DNA of 64,000 bases from Eutreptiella sp. 'Long Island Sound 2002' (lineage: Eukaryota > Euglenozoa > Euglenophyceae > Eutreptiales > Eutreptiaceae), in the NCBI GenBank assembly GCA_964036045.1, contig OZ038381.1, positions 100,879,367 through 100,943,366 of the forward strand, in the 5' to 3' direction. The first letter of the stretch is position 1, and the number at the start of each line of letters is the position of its first letter. The notes under the pieces were generated by a model. That model made no database searches, had not been told where the DNA came from, and saw only the letters and a program-made list of their open reading frames with translations. The position numbers were made by a program, and so were the translations under genes. Positions 11,372 through 21,172 of the stretch are shown here, piece after piece.

Positions 11372-12830
11372 ATGCGGGCACGACTGGCAGATAGTGAGCA
11401 CCGGCCGGCGGTGCACTCCATGGCTATGGCTCTGCAAGTGCCGACGGAGACCCAGATTCAGGAAGCGGCGTGTGCCTTTGATGTGTCCGTTGACATAGTC
11501 CGTACAGGGGGCAGGCTGACCGCGCCTGCCAAATGGAAGATCGTGCTGCACTGCATCTTGGAGGCGGCATGAGTAGGGGCAAAGCTCGTGGCAGCCTTGG
11601 ACAGCCCGACGGCTGAGAGGCTCTTTCACAGAGTCGCGTGGAAGCCGGTCATGTGGCAGCCCGTGGACGCGGTCCACGCCAAGCCCAACGCCGCGGTACA
11701 GTCTCCGCAGTCGGTGAGCCGTGCGGCAGATCCAGCCCCGCGGCGCAGCCTGCGCCAGCGCGAACAGGATGGAGAACATGACGCAAATGTCAGCCGCCGG
11801 CCTAGTGAGGACCGGCGACGATAGCAGGCTGACGATGACGACACTGGACAAGGAGTGGCGGCGCTGCATCGGCAAATGGCGCAACTAGGCCGTCTCCAAC
11901 CCGCGGATTCTCAGGAGCTGAGCGACGCCGGAAACGCGGTATTGGCCTCGAGGCAGGGAATCCAATGCAGCACTGGAGATCATGGCCGACATGCCCACGG
12001 AACGGGGTATACGTACGGGTCGTCAAGGAGATCTGTTGCTGGAGGTGAAGCTCGTGCTCAGGTATAGTAACGTAGAACCAATGCTGGGCCAAGTTGTACA
12101 ATTGTGTGACAAGAACAACTCGCGCCAAGCCATACAAGTCGTCGCGGACCAAGACAGCATCAACGCGGCGTTGCAGGGCCACCGGGAGGTCACTCTGAGT
12201 GACCTCACCGCGTTCTCTGGGGAGCGGCTCCGGGGCATCTTGGACGATTGAAAACGGGCAGCATGTCACGAAGTGATGTGTCTACGGGCAGAACGACAGG
12301 CAGCGCAGCCGGAGCGGGAACAAGAACATCCAGTGCCACCAAGCACGAGCCGGCGGCTGTTCCCGGTACCGCCGCAAGACGACCCTGGGTCAGCAGATCA
12401 ATCGGTCACCCAGCAGCGGCACCGAGAATGGGCGGATGCAGCGGAGAAGGAGAGGCAACGTCGACGACAACAACAACAGCGGCAAGGTGGAGCAGCGACT
12501 CTGGCGACAGGGGCGTCGCACAACAGGGTCGTCCGGGTCGTGCAGCGACACGGCGAGAGCGTCGGCGAGTTCCAGGTCGTCACCGATCACACAGTTCCCC
12601 TTGGCGTGGTCTGGATACATGCGTGGACCAGATGGAGTCCGCGGCACGAAATTTGCCATCCAACAATGGGACAACACACGCATTCTGGCGGACGCGGGCA
12701 AGGCGTTACCGGCAGAACCCGCGTGCCACAGCCACAAGGCGGGGCCACAATTGAATATCGGGCAAGCAGCACGAGAAGGTATGGGCAACATTACACACTA
12801 TGCAGCATGCCCTGCATACATTGTAGCAAA
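11372..12830 (+). pseudogene. ORF1-like region upstream of LINE ORF2, copy 1
   Basis: Overlapping frames give protein-like pieces: 11372-11572, 11588-11824, 11982-12251 and 12273-13148. The piece at 11982 reads VKLVLRYSNVEPMLGQVVQL and ends at a TGA at 12249-12251; copy 2 has TGG there and continues to 34861. The next part is Gln/Arg/Glu-rich and a Cys-poor tail ends in MPCIHCSKP. Position directly before an endonuclease/RT frame suggests a degenerate LINE ORF1; no zinc knuckle or RRM is recognisable. Confidence 0.4.
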
Positions 12831-12833
12831 CCC

Positions 12834-12838
<5 letters not shown>

Positions 12839-12868
<30 letters not shown>
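12839..12868. repeat. CT dinucleotide microsatellite
   Basis: A pure CT run of 30 bases. The copy 2 counterpart at 35151-35194 is longer and interrupted, so the locus is length-variable between copies. About 50 bases following it in copy 2 are missing here. Confidence 0.95.
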
Positions 12869-12870
<2 letters not shown>

Positions 12871-13238
12871 GGTCCAGGGGAGGGCCGGAATGGGTCAGGA
12901 GCCGAGGGCTGCACAAACGGAAATGGCGCGGCGCAGTGGCATGTGGGTGGTGCGGGGCTCCACCGAGAGAAAGCGGTATTCACGGAGGAGCCTTGACACG
13001 TGCGGCGACGTGGAGCAGATGCGAGGCATTGGTCACGTCGCGGACGACTGGCTTCGCATGGCGTCTGTGGAGCGAGAGTTCTGCACATGTGGCTAACGGA
13101 TTCGGAGTTCCGAGAAGTGTTCCGCAGGAGTCACGACGGATAAGCTAGAGCGCAAGATACAGTGGGGCACAGTCCGGCCTCGAGGTGACATGCGGAGCCT
13201 CCAAGAGGAAGGAGTGGTAGTCCACGCACACGGTATGG

Positions 13239-15641
13239 ATGGCGGGCAAAGCCCGGTGGACCATGGAGGTCACCAACACAGTGCACCTCATATACAAAGG
13301 TGTACGGCACAAGACATGGAGGCGCAGCGATGGAGGGATGGTTCGGCGACGGCTGCCATTAAGAGACAGCCTAGTGACCAATTGGTGGTTGCACTATTGT
13401 GAGGAGACGGGACGGAAACTAGAGTGCGGCGAGTGTTTCGTGAACGTGGCGCCTGCAGGGCAAGCAGTGCAAGTGACAGTGCGACTACGGGAGGTGGCTA
13501 CGCTCGTGGATGCGCCGGTCATGTAGGGAAGCCATGGGAGAGGCATGCCGATAATCCGCTCAGGGGGTCAGGAGCGACGCCGGAGATGGATACTCGTAGC
13601 TACCAACGTGCAGAGCCTCACTGAGGTGAAGTGCGACGCGGCCAAAGCCATGCCGATGAAAACCAAATCGGAGGTCATGGTGCTCACGGAAGTGTGGTTT
13701 CAGAAAACCGAGGTCAATTTGGAGATACAGGAATACCACGTCGTCATAGGTATGGTTAAAGGCCGCGGGAAGAAGATCATCATGTGGAGAAGAGCATAGG
13801 AAGGTTAGAGATGGGCGCCACGCCCTGCTTGTACCACTGCACGGAAGGCGAGGGCAGTACCTCTTCGGAGGGGTACACATGCCGCAACGCAAAGAAGCAG
13901 GTCGGTACAACGAGGAGATGCGGCAACTTCTGAGAGTGGCGGAGGTGTTCTCAGGGGTCGTGGTGTTTTTGCTGGGCGACTGGAACAGGTACGTGCCCCG
14001 GCATGAGGCCACCAAGGCGCCGGCGAATGCCGTACCGGCAATTGTGGTGACCACAAGAGACGTGGAGGCGCTACACAAGGACTAGGCGCTCGTTCCAGGG
14101 CACCTTGTGGACGAACGGCACGTCACATATGTGCAGGCTGTCGCAGACCACCGTCTGGTGATTGCGATGGCGGTCATCCACACCGGTGGAGGAGCGGGCA
14201 TGGCCCAGTGACCTACGCCAGTAGTCATCACGGGATGGACAGATGGTGACGGAAGGAAGTGCGGAGACATCATGGAGGCGCTGAGCTACAGTGACGTGGC
14301 CGTCGACACATGGCTGCTGCTGATGTGAAAAGCATTAGCCGCCATCGCCGGAGAGAAGTGGGAAACCAGACATCCAAAGGGTCGCTGGGACTACCTGCAG
14401 GAGGAAATGCATCAACGAGAACATGACGGAGGGGAGCTCGGGAGAGCAGTCGCGGACCAAGTGTGGCGTAACATGGTCTCCGAGCGCAAGGTCTTGGATG
14501 CGGCGGTGCTCATCAGGGAGACAATGCGAGTGTTGAAGCTTGCCAAGCCGTTTCCAGTGCACCAACTGACCAAGCTGTGGGATCCACAATTCCAAAGGCT
14601 GGTCCGCGGGGACGAAATTCTGTCTGTCGTGCCGAGGCTGGCCGCAGCCAGGCACCAACCAGCACCGAAGCCGCTGACGGAGGAGGAAGTGAAGGCGTAC
14701 AAGCCGCTCGCGATAGGCTCACAGCGTCGGGAGGACTAGAGTAAGCTTGCCACGGCCCGAAGGCTGCAGATCACGCGTGAGTCCTGTGGGCGAATTTTGC
14801 ACAGCGTGGGATACCCATTCATCGTGTGGGAGACCATCCAAGTAGTGCAGAGTCAGCAGTCGAATACCAAGCACGACATCAACAAAGACACGCGCCCAGT
14901 GCCCGCAGAAGAAGGCATCTTGCGGCCGCGACAACGAGGGCAATGAGTCAGAGAGAAGCGGAGGCTGGGGACGCCCGATGTGCTAGGGTTCTAGCATGCT
15001 GGAGTGCAAGGATCCTCAGCGATCCACTTGCGGTGGCTGGAGTACACCGTCACCAAGCAGCACATCGAAGGCGACCGAGAACTAGTGGTGCTGCTACTCC
15101 ACTGGTCCAATGTGTATGGTCAGCTTGACAGAATCGGCATGACGCACTTGGCGGAGCATGAGCCCGCCTTCCGCAAGACATGGGCCGAGGCCTTGTACCT
15201 CTATGCCAAGTTCCTCGTGTTTGTCCTCACGCCGTATGCACTGTCGGAGGGATACACCATACGAGAAGGCGTTATACAAGGAGGGGGCATGGACGCCATC
15301 GATTTCATATGGCTCACCATGCTCCTGGGGGTGTGGTGCGGTCGGTACACCACTAGGGTACCCTGCGGTCCATGAAGAGGATAGAGCAGCTCAGGCCGCA
15401 AGCGGTAGTGGACGACATCATCATGTTCGCAACGAGTCCAGGACGTGTCATTCAAGAGGCGGACGGATTGCTGAAGCACGGGGTAAGTAGGACCCTAGTG
15501 ATCAATGCGAATTCACATTGTTGCACTACTGTCTGGGCAGGAACAGCATGCGGTGTGTGCCAGGGCTGCATCAAATTGGAGGGTACACGGTGGAAGCCCG
15601 GCGCAACGGAGAGTACGTGGAGCTCCGAGGAGGAGATGTGA
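13239..15641 (+). pseudogene. LINE-like ORF2 remnant (endonuclease and reverse transcriptase), copy 1
   Basis: The frame at 13545-13799 has apurinic-type endonuclease features: ATNVQSL, then VLTEVWF, then IQEYHVVIGM. The frame at 13879-14085 continues with VVVFLLGDWNRYV, the GD-N motif of this fold. Linker sequence lies at 14407-14739. Reverse-transcriptase motifs follow: SNVYGQLDR (motif A region, catalytic Asp not evident), GYTIREGVIQGGGMDAIDF at 15235-15310 (motif B), and QAVVDDIIMFATSP at 15390-15440 (motif C, with the DD pair). The domain order matches APE-type non-LTR elements. At least four frame changes or stops break the ORF, and about 146 bp of RT sequence present in copy 2 is missing near 14861. 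It cannot encode a functional protein as it stands. Confidence 0.75.
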
Positions 15642-15980
15642 ATCAGCTATGTGTATAATGACGCAGTCGGCCATGAGACATCAGACATCAGACTTTTATG
15701 GACCATCATTACCAAACCATGAACCCCCCTCCCCCAAACCCCTTGATTATGCACTACATCAACCCCCCCCCCCCGCCCTTGTCCACACCAAATTCTACAC
15801 AGGAAACCCCCCCCCACTATCGGGTGCTTTCTAGCCCCCCTCCCCCCCCCCCAAGGAAAAAAGGCGCCACGGAAAACACCAACCCCCCCGTTTGGAAACC
15901 AATTGCACACTTGTTGTTGACAGCAGTGTATGTGACAACTTCAATTTGATTCTGATTTTGGTTGTTTGAGCCGACAATTT
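15642..15980. other. post-LINE interval with long C runs
   Basis: No gene. C runs of 8-13 bases occur at 15763-15850 and the frames they hold open are artefacts. The sequence changes character near 15950, where the hairpin array begins. Confidence 0.6.
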
Positions 15981-16050
15981 GTTTGTGTACAACACCGTTG
16001 AGGTGTTTTTGATTCTTTGTGGTCTAGGCCTTTGCGCCTTAGACCAGAGA

Positions 16051-16091
16051 CCCCTTCAATGATGAACGCGCTGATCCCAACTGAGAAGGGG
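16051..16091 (+). repeat. 41-base hairpin element 1
   Basis: The 7 bp terminal stem is CCCCTTC with GAAGGGG. ATGATGA lies at 16059-16065 and CTGA at 16081-16084. It is preceded by a stem GGTCTAGG...CCTTAGACC at 16021-16045. Confidence 0.75.
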
Positions 16092-16983
16092 TTCTGCCAT
16101 GTTTCTTTCTACAACCAATTACAATCTGCTGACTGTGAGCCCCTTCAATGACGATGCATGACAATTTACATGTGCCGCTCCGTCATGCGTGGGTCTTCAG
16201 TGTGGACCCCTGCAGGGACCTTTTTCTTAGGACCTGTTTTGTGCAAACGGAGCTTTGCGGATTCGCGGACGAGGAATGGGACTGCCCCCAGCAGTCAGTG
16301 TACCATGTCCACCAGAATGTGCACCATGTCCTCCAATGGCCAGCAAGCATTTTGAGAACCCTTATTTGTCAATGTCATGTGCAAGCAACATACATCTGAG
16401 AAGGGGCTTTGCAGTGAACTTGAATTTGACTTCCTTGTTTTAAACCGACCCTCTGTCCCAGCCCTCAAGGCTCATTGCAATGTGCTGCACTTCGCCCTGC
16501 TCACGCTTTGTTATTTATCGCACGATCTGGTGACGACCATTGAAAACCTGTGCTCTGTCTTGTTGTGCTCCGTCTTGCCGTGGTGTTTCTTGAGGAACTT
16601 TGAAAAACCATCCAGAGAAATCCATAGTGTAGGGAAAACACCCCCCACGCAACCCCATGCGCAATGGTGTGGAAAAGCCTGCCTTGACTCTTTCAGTGTC
16701 AGCGTCACATGGTGTGTATGCGTGTTTGCGTTGTTCGATGTTCTGCGGGTTCTGTGTGTAGTGGAAAAACATGGAAGAAATCACAGATTATAGATTACTC
16801 AAAGATTACAATTCTCAGAGGTGTGCTACGGTGCAATTCGTGAACATTTGCAATTTTGTTGCCACGTGTCGCATTGCATTTCTTTTGATTGTGTATTTGA
16901 ATGTGTGTTGTTTGTTCCTGAAACACACCCATCGAGGTGTTTGGTATGTCCATGGGCTAGGCCTTGGCGCCTAGGATCACAGA

Positions 16984-17024
16984 CCCCTTCGATGAGGAAT
17001 GTGCTGACAACAACTGAGAAGGGG
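16984..17024 (+). repeat. 41-base hairpin element 2
   Basis: Same arms and length as element 1; the inner box reads ATGAGGA instead of ATGATGA, while CTGA is kept. It is preceded by AACACACCCATCGAGGTGTT and a TAGGCC...GGCGCCTA stem. Confidence 0.75.
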
Positions 17025-17770
17025 TTCTGATTTCCTGGTATTTGCTTCCATGTTTGCTATTTGACACCCAGCCACTTATTGCAACCCCGTCCCGGTTTGT
17101 TGTTAGTAGTTGTGGGTTGTGCAGTTTTCAACCATTTTCAGCCCCTTCGATGATGGCGATGTTGTGTGTGCACGGGCCTGCTCCGTGGAACTTGGGTCTA
17201 GCGTGCAGCAGGGAGCCATGCGCAGACCCCTGCAGGGACCTTTTTCTTAGGCCCTGTTTTGTGTTCCACAGATTTTTTGAAATGTCACTGCCAATGCCCA
17301 AATCCAGCCAATACCGCACCTGATGGGGGTCCCCAAGCAAACAGTTGACACGCTTAGCATGTAACACTGTGGTATAACGATGTGGTACACCGCTCTCCAA
17401 AAAACCATGAATCCCATGCAAGGTCCTTTGTGCACATGCAGGGGGACAGCTGAGAAGGGGCTCTTCTCAGTTGTTGTGTTGCCAAGTGTGTGTTACGGGT
17501 GTTACACATCCCCTTCAATGATTTTTTGTTTCCAAGGGCGCAAATGCAGGGGGATGCCTTGCCGACATCGGGTCTGTGCTTCCCCCACAGCATAGGCACA
17601 GACCCCCGCAGGGACCTTTTTTCTTAGGCCCTGTTTGGGTTGGCAGAGCTGTTGAGAAAGTGGGTCGTGAAAGAGCATTTGCCTAAGCATGGGGAAATCA
17701 CCACCAGCCAATTGTACATGCCACCGGGAAGGGAACAGTTTCGCAGCAGCAGCATCCCTACAGAGCCTGC

Positions 17771-17870
17771 GAGCCGCAGCCCCTCTCCCGGCCATGGCGC
17801 CGCTGGACTCGTGCGCGCGACAGGGTGCCCAACCCTTTGCCCCGCAAATGCGTGCCCCAAAGCCGCAGCA
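17771..17870 (+). repeat. stray copy of the Pro/Ala protein repeat
   Basis: These 100 bases match one unit of the coding minisatellite at 20200-20900 (GAGCCGCAGC, CCGGCCATGGCGCCG and GGGTGCCCAACCC are shared). The fragment sits inside the long hairpin element 17510-17949, about 2.3 kb before the gene and outside any frame resembling it. Copy 2 has the same insertion at 40293-40392, so it predates the duplication. Confidence 0.75.
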
Positions 17871-18090
17871 GACATATTTCAAACATCCCCGCAGTTGTAT
17901 GGCGCCCGGAGGCTGACGCTTCCACCAAAAACAATGTAATGAGAAGGGGCTCTGCTTTGGCTGTTTCGGTTACCATTATGAGAGGTGTGTGTTGCTAATA
18001 CTTTTGTGTTTTGGTTCTATTTGATTTGATGGATTTGATGGATTTTTTTTTATTAGATGGATCATGCAAAGTCACTAATGCCCCCTTCGA

Positions 18091-18131
18091 CCCCTTCGAT
18101 GATGAACATGCTGCCAGCTACTGAGAAGGGG
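18091..18131 (+). repeat. 41-base hairpin element 3
   Basis: Same arms, ATGATGA and CTGA as element 1. The upstream hairpins are missing here; GGATCATGCAAA upstream is shared with element 4. Confidence 0.75.
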
Positions 18132-18738
18132 TCCCGATTTGTTGGTATTTGCATGCATATGCGTACCCCAGTTGTGCCTTGTATGTATGCATCCCCTTCA
18201 ATGATGTGTCAGCCATGTGCAAGGGCTTTGTGGGAACAATCCGTCCAGGGGCCAACTGTTCTGGGCCCTATTTTGTTGGATGGAGCTAGGCATCTCCCCA
18301 TACTCCAACGGATCTGCATGTTTGCCAAACTTGCCGAAAACCAGTGCACTCAGCCCTCCTACACCCTAGTGCTGCACGACATATGCCATCCCCTACCTTG
18401 ACAGCTTGTCTGGGTCATTGCGCAGATTCCGGCCCCAGGGGTTCTTTTTCATTGTGCCTTGCTGGGCGCAGTATTGTACAATGTGGCGGACTGCATTTGA
18501 GTTGGGTGATGCAGAATTCCCACTGTCAGCCAAAAAAAAACCTGAGAAGGGGCTCTGCTATGTGGGTACTGGTGGTCGACAACTTGGAGGTATTTCGTTT
18601 TGATTTAATTTGGTCCTAATTTCTTGCTATGTTTTGGTCCTATTGGATTTGATTTGATTTTATTTGACGGATCATGCAAAACACCCTTGAGGTGTTTAGT
18701 ACGTCCGTGGTCTAGGCCATGGCGCCTATGACCATAGA

Positions 18739-18779
18739 CCCCTTCGATGATGAACATGCTGCCAACTACTGAGAAGGGG
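18739..18779 (+). repeat. 41-base hairpin element 4
   Basis: Same arms, ATGATGA and CTGA. It is preceded by AAACACCCTTGAGGTGTTT and a TAGGCC...GGCGCCTA stem. In copy 2 (41261-41301) CTGA has become TTGA. Confidence 0.75.
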
Positions 18780-18780
18780 T

Positions 18781-19062
18781 CCCATGTCACATTCTCCTGG
18801 TACCTATGTCCCTTCAACGCTTATCTGTCCCTTGTTGTGCATGTCTGTCTCGACACAAAGGGAAATGCGTGTATTGCATAGGCGACAAGTGTGCGCTGAG
18901 CCTCTTCTACACATAGGGCACTCTTTTGTTATCAACCTCCTCCTTGAGGCGAGGAAGCGCGTCTTGGGTCTAGACCGTTGCGTCTTTGACCCAGACATTT
19001 GAGTTGGGCCTGCCCCAGCACCCACGCCTTCATCCACCAGCCACTGCGGGCTGCGATTTGCC
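18781..19062. other. leader region before the Pro/Ser-rich gene, with 38 bp repeat
   Basis: The interval holds a 38-base segment at 18888-18925 that recurs in diverged form at 20003-20040 just before the next frame, and a strong stem GGGTCTAGAC...GTCTTTGACCC at 18966-18993. No protein-like frame. These may be transcription or splicing signals shared by two genes. Confidence 0.45.
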
Positions 19063-20031
19063 ATGTCGTCTAGCCCCCTTAGCGTGGCCTCTTCCGCCCC
19101 CTCCAGCCCTTCGTTCCCGGAATGTGGTTGGGGGGATCTGCCGGAGCTCTTGCGGTTTGGAGACCAACCCCCATCGCCACCGTGGGACTCTGATGCTGAG
19201 AAGTGTCTAAGCGAACTGGCCTCGCCCCAGCCTCCATTGCTAACACCGCCTCCCTCTCCCCCTTCACCGCGCCGTGCACCAACAACCTCTCCAACGCCAG
19301 TAAGTCCTCGGCGCAGACCACACGTTAACCCAACCCCATACCAGGTAGCCCTGGAAGCCGTGGAGGAGGCCCTGATGTGCACTGCCGTGCCACTGCCATC
19401 CCCCCCAGAGCCCCCCAAGTACGTACCCAAGGGCCCCCCCAGCCCCCCGAAACCCACCGTACACGGGCCCTACAGTGCCAAAACACTGCAGCTCATCCGG
19501 GAGAATCACGGGGGTGGGGTTCAGTATTTCGTAGATGGGGTGCTGAACCGCCGAGCGATGTACCGGTTTGCTGTTCGGCAGACCAAGAAAAACCCCCTGC
19601 GGGTGTGGCAGGAGGGCATGCGAATTAGCCGTTCGCATTTCCTCAGCAGGGACGAGGAGCATGCAGCAATGGTGCTTGTAATCCTGTGTGCCACCCCAAA
19701 ACCCCCCCGTATCCCCAAGCCAGCCCCACTACATGTGCCTCGTTGGCCGCTGCCGCCTCCACCAAGTGATCAGGTGACCCTGACCCAGTATAGCAGGCAC
19801 CGCCGTACCTCACTCCTCCCACTGGCTCCCGCACCAAAGCGGCCATGCCCCACCCTGTGGTACGATTCATTGCTCCAGCGGCGTGCGTCTCAGTCCGCCC
19901 CCCCACCAGTGAGGCCGCAATTTGGGTCATTGCTCCCTGCGCAAGCCGCCCTGCAGCGACCCCAGACTTCGGCGAGACGTTCGAATTTCCGCCTCTTCGG
20001 CCAGTGTGCACCGAGCGTCTCTTACTCATAG
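19063..20031 (+). CDS. Pro/Ser-rich protein, unknown function (copy 1, open)
   Basis: The frame is open for 322 codons from ATG 19063 to TAG 20029-20031. Residues 1-90 are Ser/Pro-rich with acidic patches; residues about 120-205 are better mixed, with HGPYSAKTLQLIRENHGG and GGVQYFVDGVLNRRAMYRF, and look like a small folded domain; the rest is again Pro-rich and basic. I recognise no family. GTAAGT at 19300 and CCAG at 19341-19344 could bound a 45-base in-frame intron. In copy 2 the same frame has three stops (41864, 42218, 42479). It lies upstream of the Pro/Ala repeat protein and the helicase on the same strand, so it may be a partner of the helicase. Confidence 0.6.
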   Translation: MSSSPLSVASSAPSSPSFPECGWGDLPELLRFGDQPPSPPWDSDAEKCLSELASPQPPLLTPPPSPPSPRRAPTTSPTPVSPRRRPHVNPTPYQVALEAVEEALMCTAVPLPSPPEPPKYVPKGPPSPPKPTVHGPYSAKTLQLIRENHGGGVQYFVDGVLNRRAMYRFAVRQTKKNPLRVWQEGMRISRSHFLSRDEEHAAMVLVILCATPKPPRIPKPAPLHVPRWPLPPPPSDQVTLTQYSRHRRTSLLPLAPAPKRPCPTLWYDSLLQRRASQSAPPPVRPQFGSLLPAQAALQRPQTSARRSNFRLFGQCAPSVSYS

Positions 20032-20044
20032 GGCACTCTTCCAA

Positions 20045-21154
20045 ATGGCTCCAAAATGGCTCGCCAAGACCAAGTATGGTGCACAGCCGAAGCCAAAGGC
20101 AACGGCACCACCATCATCACCACCATCGCGCGCCCCAGAGGCGCCGCACGCCGCCCCTGTCCCGGCCATGGCGCGGGCTGACAGGGGCGTGCCACCCTCT
20201 GCCCCACCGATGCGTGCCGTAGAGCCGCAGCAATCCGCCCCAGTCCCGGCCATGGCGCAGGTGGATTGGGGCGCGCGACAGGCTCCACCCTCTGCCCCGG
20301 GAATACGTGCCCCCGAGCCGCAGCAATCCGCCCCTGTCCCGGCCATGGCGCCGGCTGAGAGGGGCGCGCCACAGGGTGCCCGACCCTCTGCCCCCAGAAT
20401 GTGTGCCCCCGAGCCGCAGCAATTTGCCCCAGTCCCGGCCATGGCGCCGGTGGACTGGGGCGCGCCACAGGGTGCTCAACCCTCTGCCCTGCGAGTGCGT
20501 GCCCCCGAGCCGCAGCAATCCGCCCCTGTTCCGGCCATGGCGCCGGTGGACTCGGGCGCGCCGCAGGGTGCCCAACCCTCTGCCCCGCAAATGCGTGCCC
20601 CAGAGCCGCAGCAATCCGCCCCTGTCCCGGCCACGGTGCCGGTTGACTCGGGCGCGCGACAGGGTGCTCCACCCTCTGCACAACCAATCCGTGCCGCTGA
20701 GCCGCAAGAGTCCATCCCCATCTAGGCACTGCCCACTGCTGCCTCGGGTGCGCCACAAGGTGGTCAACCCTCAGCACAACCACTGTGTGCCGCTCAGCCA
20801 CAGCACTCCACCTCTGTCCCGGCCATGGCGCCGGTCGACTCGGGTGCGCCACAAGGAGCTCAACCCTCTTCACAACCACCATGTGCCGCTCCGCCACAGC
20901 AGCCAACACTGTTGCCCACTTCGGCCACATTGAACAACATGGACTACGGGCCCGATGACAACCTTGTCGAAGGGTTTACGCAACGGTGGCTTGACCGCGA
21001 CAGGTTTGTGACCAACGCATCAGAGGTGTACACTGTCCATGCGATGGAGGACGCTGAGGTGTGGGCAAACAAGAACGGCACGAAGCGGAACCTGGCCTTT
21101 GCGGAATGGTGGCCCCACGATGATGGCGATGGGGATGGGAATGTTCCCCCATAG
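20045..21154 (+). pseudogene. Pro/Ala repeat protein, copy 1 (nonsense mutation)
   Basis: From ATG 20045 the frame reads a basic start followed by imperfect repeats around PAMAPVDSGAPQGAQPSAP (unit periods 84-105 bp, three successive ones exactly 96). A TAG at 20723-20725 replaces AAG of copy 2 and cuts the protein at 226 codons. The frame then continues to a second TAG at 21152-21154, which is also present in copy 2. The non-repetitive C-terminal part contains GFTQRWLDRDRFVTN and a Trp/Asp-rich end. See the copy 2 entry. Confidence 0.6.
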
Positions 21155-21172
21155 CCACGATGGGCCTCCTTA

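Larger units (their letters stand above)
15981..18780 (+). ncRNA. array of hairpin elements bounded by CCCCTTC and GAAGGGG, copy 1
   Basis: Eight elements start with CCCCTTCRATGA and end with TGAGAAGGGG. Four are exactly 41 bases (16051-16091, 16984-17024, 18091-18131, 18739-18779); four are long (16140-16406, 17142-17460, 17510-17949, 18193-18552). Three of the short ones follow two further hairpins: AACACC/GGTGTT and GGTCTAGG.../...GACC. ATGATGA next to the 5' arm and CTGA next to the 3' arm have the arrangement of boxes C and D of a C/D RNA, but the box spacing in the short elements is only about 15 bases. Whether this is an RNA gene cluster or a diverged tandem repeat is undecided; no coding frame survives. 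Confidence 0.4.

Noticed and set aside
16051-16091. calling the 41-base elements as box C/D snoRNA genes
   Set aside because: Boxes and closing stem fit, but about 15 bases between the boxes leaves no room for a guide and internal boxes, and some boxes drift between the two unit copies. Kept as a finding, not as a gene call.
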